Translations under genes and position numbers: made by a program
The notes under the pieces: model-generated
The model's input: only the letters and a program-made list of their open reading frames with translations
The model's database searches: none
Told to the model about the DNA's origin: nothing
Assembly (NCBI GenBank): GCA_037576215.1
Contig: JBANDB010000011.1
Span: 434,001 to 498,000, forward strand
DNA: 64,000 bases
Reading direction: 5' to 3'
DNA from: Armillaria gallica
Taxonomy: Eukaryota > Basidiomycota > Agaricomycetes > Agaricales > Physalacriaceae
In this document: positions 11,830 to 22,527 of the stretch, piece after piece
How the letters are laid out: every line of letters starts with the position of its first letter
How positions within the stretch are numbered: position 1 is the first letter of the stretch

Positions 11830-12905
11830 TAACGGAATCTCGCTGCAATGGCACAGTACTATATGAGGTGACAGATTCTTGAAATATCAAAAGTGAGATC
11901 CCAGCCAACCCATTAGAAATACACGTCCAGAGCTCTAACCAATCCCATGTTTGGAGGTATTCCCACTAAAGGAGCCAATAAAGTATAAGAAATTTTACCG
12001 AAGACGAGCAGCGACATCAGCTTGTGTACAAATTTCCTGTGGGCAATGCGACGCTGGCATCCAAGTTTCACGAAAGTTGACCCAAGTTTGCCTGAAGACA
12101 AGTAGTGATGTCAGTTTGTATACAAGTTCCTGTGGTTGTAAAGAGGCCCAGACGCTCAAGATAAGAAAGAATTTCTTGAAGATGAGCAGCGATGTCGTGT
12201 TTGTATACAAGTGTTCCTGTGCACCACGAAGACAAGCTGTGATGTCAGATTGTATACAACTTTCCTGTGGTCGTTGAGAAGCCCAGATGCTCGAGATACC
12301 ATAGAATTTCTCGAAGGTGAGCAGTGACGTCGTGTTCCTGTGTATCATTGAAAGATGGACAGTCCAATCGACATGAATGAGTCTCGTGCCATTGACTTGT
12401 ATACAACAGCTGTTCTGTGCGCACCAGCCAAAGAAGACGAACTTTTTCTCCGAGGACACGAGATGGTTCCCTGGCAATGAACGACAAAAAGTTCAAAGAC
12501 AATCCCCTTCTACATCAACTTGTGTACAATTATCCTGTAAGCTATGGCAGATTGTACACAAGCAGCCTGTAGAAGGTCTAAGAGTGACATACCACATACC
12601 AATTGTATACAAATTCGTGTGGAAGAGAGCGAGGATCATCGCTGCCATGCAAAATCAGTTCTAAGGGATTTTTCTCTCCAATATCTGAGGAGTTACACCA
12701 GGCAAAATCAAGTCAAATCAAGTATTTTGATAAAACATGTTCGTATTCATTCTACATATGATGCAAGGTACATTTTGTACTACAACAGAAGAAAGAAAAC
12801 TATGAACTTTTGATCACTGCGTACGCCTATGCATTCGGTGAATGAGCTTGGTGTGCAGGAATGGGAGACACTCTACAGACCCTGCCCTGGAAGTTGATGG
12901 ACCAT
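11830..12905. repeat. Palindrome-rich block of element A
   Basis: No gene is supported. Exact TTGTATACAA copies lie at 12116, 12201, 12250, 12397 and 12603, and near-copies (TTGTGTACAA or TTGTACACAA) at 12022, 12520 and 12552. Between 11995 and 12340 the copies sit in degenerate direct repeats that share GATGAGCAGCGATGTC before the palindrome, TTCCTGTGG after it, and GCCCAGACGCTC-AGATA further on. The remaining part, 12660-12905, is AT-rich without structure. Confidence 0.65.
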
Positions 12906-13830
12906 CTAACGTTCACATCGGAGTGGGACTATCATCCAATGTCTGCAGGAGGTCGAAGCCATGGGACTATCAGCTGCTGCTCCATGGGAAGTAGCAGATC
13001 CTGCCAAACAATGCCTGTAAGTTCGAAGTGGGGTACGAACACGCCTCATCCCACTGACCCAAGCGCGAAGCACATTCTCGTCAGCCACATCAACGGTCGG
13101 CACTGTCGTCCCAGCAGTAGTGACAGCAGAAGGGGCAGTGGCAGTGGTGAGAGCAAGGTGTGCCTTAGCGCACGCACGGGTCATGGGAGGCTCGTGAGTG
13201 ATGGTGAATCGAGGATGTTTATGGAAGAAAGGCGTGTCTGGCTTGGCTCGGGCACGGGAGCGTGTCCAGGCTTGACGATTGCTCTGGTGCCTAGTCGGCG
13301 GCATTACCGGCATCAAGTTGGGTTCGACGTCACTGGGGTCATCAACGGTACCACTGGAAACCAGTTTGTCAACAAGATCGGTGAGTTCCCTCAATGCCTG
13401 ATGACCCTGTTCCAGAGGATCATGGGGAACTTTGCCACCTGTAAGGAATCCTGTATGAAGGAGATAGGCCTCAATTTTCTGTAACAATGTTCAGTCTAGT
13501 TCGTGAGGTCGATGTTTGGAAAGTACTGACCTCGAGTTTCTTGTGCCTAACGTACGCAACATCCTCCTCACACTTGCGGAAGTCCGTCAAAGTCAGGAAA
13601 AGATGAGGAAAGTGATCCTCCCAGTGCTGGAGAATGCGAGCAAGTTCTCCTGCCAAATGGGCCCCCCCAAGGCTGCGAGCATTGAAGTACGACTTGACAA
13701 AGGCAGCCATTCGGTCCATTTCAGCATCGTTCAGGGAGAACACTACACCTAGCACATCAGATATCTGATAGATACAACACAGAGTGCGACGTACATGCAC
13801 TTATGATATCGGTCATGATAAGTTCTGAGC
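12906..13830 (-). CDS. Cargo gene 3 of element A, unknown function
   Basis: Minus-strand gene with at least two exons. The upstream exon, about 13800-13540, encodes a helical segment (AEMDRMAAFVKSYFNARSLG ... HFPHLFLTLTDFRKCEEDV, ending YVRHKKLE). A GT-AG intron of about 50 bp follows, then an exon beginning KIEAYLLHTGFLTGG and continuing into a basic, proline-rich tail to 12906. The start codon is unclear; a short upstream exon near 13830 is likely. The gene at 53093-53790 shares the pattern FP.(D/H)FL.LT...EEDV/C..R.(H)KK(L/M) and the following IE(A/T)YL(L/I)...G.LT.G, so the two are paralogous cargo. I recognise no known domain. The conserved part looks purely alpha-helical. Confidence 0.55.
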
Positions 13831-14105
13831 TCTCGGAGAAATACAACTAGTAGAAAATCAGAGTCAAGATTAGGAGGAAAACACGTTCATACCTTTTGGA
13901 GGCTTGGTCGCACAGGAAATATGAGCATCTATATGGTCGAAAGAAGAAGATCCGATGCAGTCAGTTCATGCGAATCTGCCTTAAATACGAGAAAATAAGG
14001 TTTAATGAGTCGGTGAGAGCTGGACAGACTTTCAGACTCAGACACACCTATTAGTTCCAATTCGAAGCCTTGTCCTTGAAACCAGCCACTGCTGTCTGAA
14101 AAAAA

Positions 14106-14689
14106 ATGTCTTCGCAGAGACGTGTGTCCCCTGACACTCCTCCGTCCAACTCTTCTCCTGCCAATGCCCCTGCACCATGCACTCTACCAGCATCAGCTTC
14201 AGCGACTGCTCCTGAAGATCCTCATATTAGGATTCCTCCGTACACATATCCCACAGTGGTAAACGAAGGCTGGGATCTGTATTTGCAGTGGGTCAGTCAA
14301 TGGCTTGGTGGCATCGCAGTCGAGGACTAACATTATTAGGCATACCAAACATTTACTCGCTCGCAAATTCAGTTCATGGATGACCTTGTACTGGATATGA
14401 TTGAAACTTGGCATATTTTGAACATTCTGACGACCCAAGAGTTCTGGAGTTTTGTCTTTACGCAGTATGAGGATATTTATCCAGCTCGAGAGTGGGAGAG
14501 GTGGTCCATTGCATCTGAACTCTTACAAAGGACCTACAAGCGCAATGCGATAAGAGTCTTTTGATCGTAAACCTAGGATGTCAAGCTCACGTTGTCTACC
14601 CACAGGACATCAAATTTTATATGGCGATGGAGGGCATGCGACAGCAGGGCTTGATTCGAAGAGGGCGCAGACAGGGTGCAGAGAACTGA
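14106..14689 (+). CDS. Cargo gene 4a of element A, unknown function
   Basis: Starts at ATG 14106 (MSSQRRVSPDTPPSNSSPAN) with a Pro/Ser-rich N-terminus. A 50-bp GT-AG intron with a CTAAC branch sequence (about 14290-14339) joins LYLQW to AYQTFTRSQIQFMDD in frame. A second short intron joins the exon ending KRNAIR to DIKFYMAMEGMRQQG, and the frame stops at 14689 after a basic tail (RRGRRQGAEN). The predicted protein is about 155 residues, helical after the N-terminal tail, without a recognised domain. A possibly related protein is encoded on the opposite strand near 54084-54600 in element B (shared P-(Y/F)-T-Y motif followed by a helical W-rich segment). Confidence 0.5.
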
Positions 14690-15513
14690 TGTTCTAGTAA
14701 AACATATTTCGTAGATTTATCGTTGCGAACCAGTCGATAATTGTACTGAATCAGTAGCTCAGAATGTCAAAAGAAAGCAAATGTATACTGTTTGATCATG
14801 TTTTTTTGTGAAGTGATACTGCTGGCCATGACCGGACCACCTAGCTGAATGGTAACATACAGATTTTCCAGGCGCTGGACACAGGTTTGAAGGATAGAAG
14901 TTCTAGCTATAGGCGGTTTATCTTCAAAGTTCCAGTCTGATGCTTCCTCAGGCTGCTGAGTGTTCTTTTTCTCCAGAAATTTCTGCTAACCTTACGACGC
15001 AATAGCCAGGATTTATGGTAAGGAAACATCAGATGACGCTGTAAAGTGCAACGGCAGATACTTACATCACTACACTAGGGTACATTTCCTCGTTGGATTG
15101 GCTTTTTCCTACATGTCTGACTCGCCAAGTTACCTATTTTTTCTGTCACCTGGGTTAGAGAGTTACCAACCCAAATGAGATAAAACCATGGTAAGGAAAC
15201 ATCAGATGACATCATAAAGTGCATCGGATGCATCACTACACTAGGGTACATTTCATCGTCAGATTGGCTTTTTGCCTACATGTCTTACATGACAAGCTAC
15301 CAATTTTTTATGTCGCTCCTGAGACACTAACGTTCTGAATCTGATTTAGATGGTTGCCAACCAAAACGAGATAGCTGCAGTGCTATTCTGTGCAATATAT
15401 TGGCTGTAAGGTAAGAACAATGCTTGCCATCAGACATCAAGGCAAGAAGAATCAGACATCAAGGCAAGAAGAAGCAACGTCGAGGTAAGAAGAAACCCTT
15501 ACATCAGACTTCC
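14690..15513. repeat. Intergenic region of element A with a 173-bp direct duplication
   Basis: Two copies of a unit of about 173 bp start at 15018 and 15191 (both begin GTAAGGAAACATCAGATGAC). They share CATCACTACACTAGGGTACA and GATTGGCTTTTT-CCTACATGTC, and each ends with a (G/T)ACCAACCCAAATGAGATA-like sequence. The second copy runs into the 5' region of gene 4b. No palindromes of the TTGTATACAA type were noticed here. Confidence 0.6.
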
Positions 15514-16530
15514 ATGTCCATACCAGGTGCCCTGCTCGACAATTCTTTGCCTACAGAGCCTGATGCTCGTGTCCTTCAAAATCACTTTAAAAGTCGGTCG
15601 TACTATTGGCAGTAAGTCTCAATTTTCACCCCAAATGACCCAGGGATGTGCTGACTTGCTCTCAGTCATCGAGAGATTGTTCTTAGGAACCGGGCAACCC
15701 GATATGCGGAAAAGAAACAGTATGTCTTCCTTATTTATTTATGCTGGTATTATCTTAATTCTCTAGAAATGGCTCGCCTGTAACAAAGACAAAGATTCGC
15801 TCAGATAATCAACGGGTGACTCAGGCTCAACGAAGCTGGGAAAGCTACCATTGGTGAGTGCCTCTGGGCCAACGTCAGAGCAGACTTCATAACCTCTGAC
15901 TGTAGGAATCTGGATGCAATACTAAAACGGCATCAGGGACAGCGGCGTGAAAACAAAGAGTCTGCTTCCACACCAGAAGAGAATCCTTCTTCAACCGACA
16001 GCGTCGCATCATCAACTGTGGCAGTGACCATCAGTTCTTCACGGAAAGAGAGAGAAAAGCTGTCAGATACTAAGACCTCCCTCACCTTCTGGGTACGACA
16101 TGGAGAGACGTTGGCGTTGCGCATGCAAGGTCTGCTTGATCGAGCATTACTGCTGGAAGTTACTTTGAGTGATCGCCAGCTGGATGCTCTACAGACAATA
16201 ACCGATCCCATTGTGCAATACATGGAGCGTTCATACCTGCATTTCCGTTTTATTTTTAGATGCGATGAAGACTATCATGAAGAGGTTTCTTTGATATTTC
16301 AAGCCCGCACCGAGGAGATGGAGGCACTATTGACACAGATTAACAGCTGCAGCGATGCTATTCTCAATATTGTGGGGTATGGGAAAGAGTACGAGCATGT
16401 AAATTCATTAGCTGCCAAGGCTCTCACGATCAGTGGCTGGGTGTCGGAATTGGAGATCGAGGTGCTGGACGATCCTAGCAGTCTGATTCGGGCGCACTGT
16501 AACAAAAGACTTATGTATCAACTGACGTAG
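15514..16530 (+). CDS. Cargo gene 4b of element A, basic arginine-rich segment protein
   Basis: Starts at ATG 15514 (MSIPGALLDNSLPTEPDAR). Four exons are joined by GT-AG introns at about 15609-15665, 15719-15765 and 15855-15904, all phase-consistent. The product has a segment SRSYYWQHREIVLRNRATRY in which aromatic and basic residues alternate, a Ser/Thr-rich linker, and a C-terminal helical domain (FWVRHGETLALRMQGLLDRA ... SGWVSELEIEVLDD) ending at 16530. The gene at 55436-56632 in element B has the same plan: SRRSYFKHRDEILARRHEKY, a Ser/Pro/Lys linker with repeated NKSPKCR, then a helical domain ending HSKCSLMYQKEK (compare HCNKRLMYQLT here). The basic segment is a candidate DNA-binding or nuclear-targeting helix (inference). 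No known family is recognised. Confidence 0.65.
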
Positions 16531-16821
16531 TCGTACAGTACAGTTCTCAAATCTCAGAGAGGGACTAAGTAGTATTTTTGCTGAGTGCTTGAGCAGAATA
16601 TTGAAAATGTTGACCAAGCCATGGATTTAAGAAATCGTGGTAAAATAATAAGGTTTAATATGCTGTAGCTATCAAGGCTCAATAAGCCGGCCTTCATTTC
16701 CTCGAGACCATTTGGGTTTGAGCAAGTCTTACGTTTTCATTGGAAGGATCAACCATAGGCTAGCACATACACAAGTTTTGGTAGATTATGCTACATACAA
16801 GTATGCTACAGTATGACAAAA
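16531..16821. other. Short convergent intergenic space in element A
   Basis: Lies between the stop codons of gene 4b (plus) and gene 5 (minus). It is AT-rich and no repeat, promoter or gene is seen. Confidence 0.4.
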
Positions 16822-17512
16822 TCAGGCAGGAAGAATCTTGACATTTCCCTTGGCGAGGGCTTCATTGAACTCTGCGATTGCAGCATGCTCTCTGGGACCC
16901 TGTGTAAAAAGAGAGCCTCGAACCTTCCACGTAAGAGGCATGACATTGGCACTGATAGTATGATTCTTGAGTATTTTCAAGGGCAAAAAAAAGGAAGGGT
17001 ACTCACACGCCTTGAATGACACCTATGGCCAAGCCTTTGGTTACCGCATAATATGGATTGGGCTCATGGGGAGGAGGGTTATTGAGAATGCCACAAGCGC
17101 AACAAAGATACGTGGGAGCGCAGGGATTATCCACAGGGGCAGGGGTACTCAGGACTAGGGCATCCTTGGGAACGGTGGCAAATGCGCCAGGTGGAAGCTC
17201 TGTAAATACAAACAAATCATTTTGTGGACTATTCAAGCATTGGGTAAAACATACCTGTGAGAACTGCAGAATCACCATTGTCGGCAAGCTCTTTTAATGT
17301 GATCATAGTACCTACATAGAAAGGAGTCAATACCATGGCCGACTATATAAGGATATACTTACCTGGCAGTGCCTGTGGCGGCAGGCGCTATACAATCCAA
17401 TCAATTGATAGCCGCAGGTATTGTATATAGAGCATAACTTACCGACATTCAGAGCATCGAGGACGCGGAGGAGGAGAGACTTGATCTCGGCAAGAGAAAT
17501 ATTTTCAGCCAT
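16822..17512 (-). CDS. Cargo gene 5 of element A, CxxC plus RNase HI N-terminal/viroplasmin-like segment
   Basis: Starts at ATG 17512 (MAENISLAEIKSLLLRVLDALN) and ends at 16822. Exons are separated by short introns; splicing VIQGV to ANVMPLTWKVRG removes about 57 bp. After a helical N-terminus there is a Pro/Ala linker, a cysteine pair (YLCCACGILNNP), then PYYAVTKGLAIGVIQG, a basic segment, and EHAAIAEFNEALAKGNVKIL. The pattern YY-V-xKG-xx-GV followed by a later helix with A-x-F is that of the small domain found at the N-terminus of RNase HI and in caulimovirus viroplasmin, which binds RNA/DNA hybrids. The paralog at 57508-58098 keeps WYTVTKGWAVEVVQG, GVPGGLSSKGGTKTEATQMF and the CxxC (CSGCGHLNN). 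The domain assignment is by eye and moderate. Confidence 0.55.
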
Positions 17513-17749
17513 GGTATACTGGAACGTTGAAGTCATGCATTCGTCGCTTTATAAAGAACCAACTGTACAGTTGTACGGGAGGGGCCGAGAAGGAGCTTGG
17601 TGGCTTTTTTTATCATCAGGCGTGGCGTTTACACTTAAATCTCAATCAGACGCCGTCCCTTGACTAAGAACGTAACGGATATTAAAAGGTTTGTTTTAGT
17701 TCCGTGGCAAAGAATATTTGGATGTACTGATTCATCATGGCATCTCTAG
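17513..17749. promoter_or_regulatory. Divergent promoter region between genes 5 and 6 of element A
   Basis: About 240 bp separate the divergent starts of gene 5 (17512) and gene 6 (17750). The interval holds TTTATAAAG near 17549, on the gene 5 side, but no palindrome copy. Element B has a similar divergent spacing (58098 to about 58300), so the arrangement is conserved. Confidence 0.4.
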
Positions 17750-20610
17750 ATGGGAAGGACTCGATGGACCAAGCCGCAACAGGAATTTTTGTGGAGGAAG
17801 TTTCCAGGTTTTGAACCTCAGCAAGCCAGCAGCGGCCTGACCATCTGGTTTGCTGAAATTCATCAGGAATACTTTGCAGAATTTGTTCCCGAGGCTGCCA
17901 AAATAGGCAAGGCCAATATGCCAGAGTGGCTGACCAAGGAGAAGAAGGTGAGTTAGAAAGTTAGAAGACTTGTATACAATGACTTTTAGACTTACAAATT
18001 CCTAGGCAATCCAAGACTGGTTTTATGCCACGAAGAGGACCTTGTTGATGAAGGGTTTAACCTCGAGGCAGGTAAAGGCGTCAGCATCAGACAAGGCAGA
18101 GGCGGCTCTCGAGGATCCCTCAGCACTGAAATGTGGTTGGACCCCGCTCGAAGCATACATCAAGTTCTGGTGTACCCCGCGTCTTGAGTTCTGTAGCACA
18201 ATATTACAGATGATGAAGGATGCTGAGGCAGCACATTCCGTAAAGTTGACTTCTGGCGAGATCATGAAGCTTTGTCGTACGCTTGGCTCCCAGCTTCTGC
18301 AACTTGAGCCGAATTCAGTCAAAGACGCCATCCTAGAACTCTCACACAAGTCAAGAGAAGATGTGGCCTTGAACAAGGTAGAGATGCAGGCTCCAGTCAA
18401 TGTCTCAACTTTGATGCCTGAGCAAATACACGTAAGCATGTCTATTCTATGAGCAGGGCTAAATCTCACCATATTGAACTTACCAGTGCTGTGGTCAAAC
18501 TCCCAAAAATTGTCGAGCTCATGCTTCTCAATCGAACCATCCTTCAAAGTGGGTTTGAGGGATTTGTTCTGATCGGAGGCCCTGATCCCAGCTTGCCAGG
18601 TGGTGCCATTCATCCGCTCATGTATGTGAATTTCTTGGCCGGTGTGTCACCTAAACTAATGGATGACATAGATTTCATTTCGGGCCGGAAGGGAACTCAC
18701 AGAATTTTCGCAAGTGGTACCCGCATTTTGACAAAGCTGTCCTGACACCGTTTAGTCAATATTTGGAGGAAATATTTCATGCGTACCTTCTTCCTGAAAG
18801 TGTGGGCTATTTTACTGATAAGCAAATCAGCACCGGAAGTATGTCAGGGACATGCACTGAGGCCAAACCATTTTTATGGGCATAGTGACACGGCCAACGC
18901 TGCCTTGGGATTGCCTTCCGGATGGCAGGAGAGTGGATCTCTAGTACCACCAGCACAGAATTGCAAGCCCCCTGCCGAAGATTTCATCCCCGGTAGTACC
19001 CCTCAGACCAACGCGTGTACTTCGGTTGGTGATATGTTGAGCGTACTCGAAGCCTCCAAAGTCGGCGGTCTCTACACGTTTGGCCAAAACCCACTCTTTG
19101 ACACGTTCGACGGCAACTCCTTCACCCCATCAATTCCGCACGCCATCCCAGCCACTAGTGATCCATTGATACTTCCAGAAATGCCAGGCTTCATGGGAAA
19201 CCTCGACAACTTCATTGCAACGCTCAATTCCAGTGAGGATGCCTTGGTTGGTGGAACTTCCGGCGTACCCAAGAATGTCGTCCAAACTGACTCACACGAC
19301 AAAGGAATGGTGGGAATTATGGAAGGGATGGACGGTCTGGACTTCTCTTGCATGGGAACAGGCACTGATGAGGGCGGTTTTAATGGCACTCCCAGTACCG
19401 ATCTTCTTGGGAGCACTGCAGTTGACAACATGAGTGGTCTGCACCTCCCAGCTCACATGACTCGAGAATCAAATTTCCGTGGCAACTATGAGGCTGTTAT
19501 GGAACCTGAGGTCAATATTGCTCCGTTCGTTCACAACAAGATCGTAAAGCCTACTGGGGTCACCATGACTATGGATGGCTTATTAAGCGGAATCTCATTA
19601 ACATCATTGTTGTCGAGCTGTAGCGGCTATACTCCCTCACTTCCTGCCAGGTTTGGCCCTTCACCCCCAGGAGCGACATCACCAGCCAAGAGCACATCCA
19701 GCATCAATTTGATGGAATCTACGAGGCCTATAGCATCCCTCGACAACTCCAGCCTGAGTGCGAATGATGATTCCGTGACTCTGATGGATACTGACGTCCA
19801 CAATAATGGCACTGTCTCTGCAACAGCACCCAGTGTAGAAGAGGCAGAACCTCAGTCTCCCAAACTTGAAGCCGTGTTGAATGAGTCGTTAAGGCCCTCT
19901 GTGATGCTGTTAGGGGATAACGAGATCGATCGTCAGATATGGAAGGATCCAGCACCAACTGGCAAAGAGAATGTGCGACCAATGCGTGATCGCAAAGCCA
20001 CACAGCGCGCTGATGGTCCTGATTGGCATGACATGACAAAGGCAGAGTTGCTGTTGAACGATCTTGGTAGCGATTGGCAGGAATGTATCTCTCAATGGTA
20101 CGAGTTTGAGGGCATGCTAACAATGAATAGTGTGAGTGATGCCGGATTATCTACCCTTTGAGATGTACTGATGCTTTGCTTACGATGCAGAACGGCCGAT
20201 TTTACTCTGGAGGTCAACCAAAGAGATTGAGCTCGTGGCTCTCATCCAAAAGTCGCCTTCCATTCAAGTCAAAGAATTGGGACTCGGATGAGATTCATGC
20301 ATTTAGCAATGAAATGGAAGCATGGTGGAACCAAGCGCAACCAAAGTGGCGACAGACCGCCAAGGAACTTTCAGGTAATCAATATTCCAGTGACCTGAAC
20401 GCCTTTCGAAAGGGTGGGCGGTCAGGAATAAGCATGTTCTTGTTTGGTTTGCAGTTATGGCAGGTTCTTCAGCCCGATTTGGATGCCTGGACCATGAAAG
20501 TTTGCGATATCACCATGTGCCTGAGTGTCAATCTGAAAGGTGCAAGGTCAAGGGGGCCGGAAGATGAAGAGCCGGTGGTAAGGATGTCGCGAAAGAGAGT
20601 CAAAACTTAG
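17750..20610 (+). CDS. Cargo gene 6 of element A, large protein of unknown function
   Basis: Starts at ATG 17750 (MGRTRWTKPQQEFLWRKFPG) and stops at 20610. Exon 1 ends at about 17946. A 58-bp intron, containing one TTGTATACAA copy at 17970, joins it to AIQDWFYATKRTL. Further introns lie near 18431-18486 and in the 18600-18840 and 20132-20189 stretches. The N-terminus is a tryptophan-rich basic helical segment, weakly like a homeodomain or Myb-type helix bundle. The middle is a long Ser/Thr/Pro-rich low-complexity region. Near the end, PTGKENVRPMRDRK precedes LNDLGSDWQECISQWYEFEG and a C-terminal domain (MEAWWNQAQPKWRQTAKELS ... GISMFLFGLQLWQVL...DAWTMKVCDITM). The gene at about 58300-61608 has the same order, including GTNKENVRPTRG, LHWWNSVQPEWRR and GMVQILYLIQWW. 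The family is recurrent in basidiomycete repeats, but its function is unknown to me. Confidence 0.7.
17970..17979. promoter_or_regulatory. TTGTATACAA palindrome inside an intron of gene 6
   Basis: This is the only exact copy inside a gene span, and it sits in the first intron (about 17947-18004), not in coding sequence. It shows that the motif is kept out of exons. Confidence 0.6.
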
Positions 20611-21142
20611 TTAGTGATGACTTGTATGTATGGCTAGACATGTGTAAATATCATCACCGTGTGGTACAAACCAAGGATAAACAAAATGATGGCTGCCAGA
20701 GTTGTATACAAACTGTGAGATGCCAGGGTTGTATACAAACCATGAGATGCCAGAATTGTATACAAACCATGAGCTGCCACGTTTGTATACAAGCCCTCGA
20801 GACAAATTCTGAGTCCTGACAATACAGGGCATGTTTGAGAAATTCAGACGCTCGCTCATTTCAATGCTAAGAATCGTATGCTGACATGGTTCATATTCAG
20901 ATGCACGCATTGTATTGAGAGGTAGGGAATCCAGTAAGAGGTCACAATAACTACCACGAGCTGATTTTGGGGTTAAGACAAATTTGTAAAATCAAGTAAG
21001 CAGTATATAGAAAGTGAGGGAGTATGGAAGTTATGAACAGCTCAGATAAGGCAGAAAATATGACAATGTGTAGACTTGAAACACTTATTAGTTGATGGGT
21101 TGATCGGGGTATGCAGAAGGGTACTCACTGGTCAGAACTTCG
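20611..21142. repeat. Element A block with 27-bp tandem palindrome array
   Basis: Four exact TTGTATACAA copies begin at 20702, 20729, 20756 and 20783, a strict 27-bp period. Each unit reads TTGTATACAA followed by (A)C(C/T)(A/G)TGAG(A/C)TGCCA. The remaining sequence to 21142 is AT-rich with no gene seen. Confidence 0.8.
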
Positions 21143-21470
21143 CTAGAGCCTGGAACACACAATGAGCTTATCTTCCACTTGCGATGCAGAGCGCTCTGGG
21201 CACACAATGGACCAAAACCTCTCTGCAGCCTCGCCAGAGTCGTGCCGATCTCTCCCCCCAAAAATCTGACCAAAGAGCGATTGATAGTGATGGCGAGGCC
21301 CGTAGAGATGCAGCTTCAGTATCTGAAATCGGATGTCCCGTCGTTTGTGGTCATGGTAGGGGAGTTGGAGGGTCAGTGGACGATCGACGAAGTGAAGATG
21401 ATTACTACCAACGATAGTCGTTGTTCAGTATTAAGGTACAAGACTAAAACCAAACTTACAGCTGGGCGTT
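21143..21470 (-). CDS. Small cargo gene 7 of element A (tentative)
   Basis: A minus-strand frame reads through RPLTLQLPYHDHKRRDIRFQ, a tyrosine/histidine-rich middle, and GEAAERFWSIVCPERSA, ending at 21143. The small gene at 63030-63410 at the equivalent place in element B has CPLAGIKVPYYLTENNRFGLQ and KRFWSMIAPYNPSK at its end, so the two may be paralogs. The GE..ER(F)WS signature also occurs in KDZ transposases near the catalytic glutamate, so a captured transposase fragment is an alternative. Start and splicing are unresolved. Confidence 0.35.
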
Positions 21471-22527
21471 CGGACGAGAAACATCAAGGGCTTAGGGGGA
21501 CATTTTGAAAGGGCTGTTGAAAGGGCGTTGGTACCAGAAGAACAGCATTATAAGGGAATGATACCATGGGAGGGTGTCATGTCGAGATTGTATACAACGA
21601 GGACTTGTGTACAATCAGGACATTCAGCAGTCGTCTCCAGCAAAGCAAGAGAAATTTGAGCATAGCTGGAATCCATTTCAAGTGTGGGGAAAGGTGGTCC
21701 ATATGCGATGGCAAAGGAAAATGAGAAGATGAATTTCGAGCAGCAACAATTACAACTTACAAGTCATATTGGAGAATATTAGGACTATTCTATTGCAAAG
21801 AGAGGTGCAAATAGAGGTCTGGGACAGTCGTGTCTCTCCGTATGTTGTCTGACATACACCCTGTGGTAGAAACATTGTGATAGAATGAGCGAGATGAGAA
21901 AAGAATGGACCATGCTCACCTGCAGACCGTGTAGGGAGAAAACATCGCCAAGCTCGAATATGTCTTTTATCTGTATTCCATATGTCAGGTTTTGCACCCT
22001 AACGAAAGCCCCATGAAAATGCTCCCTGGAGAAGTGTTGGTGACGATGATCGTGTTTCTTTCGATTCGGGATTTTTGGTGGCAGAACATAGCATCATATG
22101 TTTTCTCTCTAGAAAATATCAGTTTCCTTGAGGAACAGCCTAGGAACCAGAACTTGCAGGAATCAAGATCTAAAATGAGATCGGTTGAAAGGAAGAATCG
22201 GTAAGATCTAAGGGAAGCAGGGCAAATTGAAGGGAAGGGAGATCACAACGTCATTTAAAAATAAATGACATCAGTGTACGTGTAGGGCGGGAGGGGCTGG
22301 CGGCGGCGACAACGAGCAACGAGGCGGTAGTGAGGAGCCAGCAGACGTGCTGTAAGAATTTCAGTGCATTTGCACATCACATGACCTTTCAGATCACTTA
22401 TATACGCACCTACTGATTGTATACTACTCAGTACTCTGATTGTATACAACTCAGGTGTCAGGCGCTTGTATACAAATAAATTGCTGTGGCCACAGCTCTA
22501 TTGTATACAATATTGGCTATAGGGCCT
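21471..22527. repeat. Element A right subterminal region
   Basis: Exact TTGTATACAA copies lie at 21588, 22440, 22466 and 22501, with variants at 21605 (TTGTGTACAA) and 22417 (TTGTATACTA). The last copy ends 17 bp from the element border. No gene is supported in 21785-22250 despite open frames. Confidence 0.65.

Larger units (their letters stand above)
5507..22527. mobile_element. Element A: 17.0 kb KDZ-type transposon with cargo genes
   Basis: The borders come from the interrupted copia RNase H frame: left copia sequence stops at 5506 and resumes at 22528. The ends show weak inverted similarity (GGCC about 10 bp in on the left and at the terminus on the right), and the first TTGTATACAA lies 18 bp from the left end and 17 bp from the right end in mirrored arrangement. 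The element holds a CxC2-type KDZ transposase, a RING-like gene, gene 3, genes 4a and 4b, gene 5, gene 6 and a small gene 7. Twenty exact TTGTATACAA copies lie in its noncoding parts. An 8-bp duplication fits what is known, as I recall it, for Zisupton, the Z of KDZ. The transposase has premature TGA codons, so this copy is probably inactive. Confidence 0.8.

Noticed and set aside
20702..20792. CRISPR-like array from the 27-bp periodic repeats
   Set aside because: The units are direct tandem copies with no unique spacers, no cas genes, and the DNA is eukaryotic with spliceosomal introns.
5507..22527. TET/JBP dioxygenase or Starship-type tyrosine recombinase as cargo
   Set aside because: Both are known in fungal mobile elements, so I looked for their motifs (HxD...H; R..H-R-Y), but none was recognisable in the frames read.
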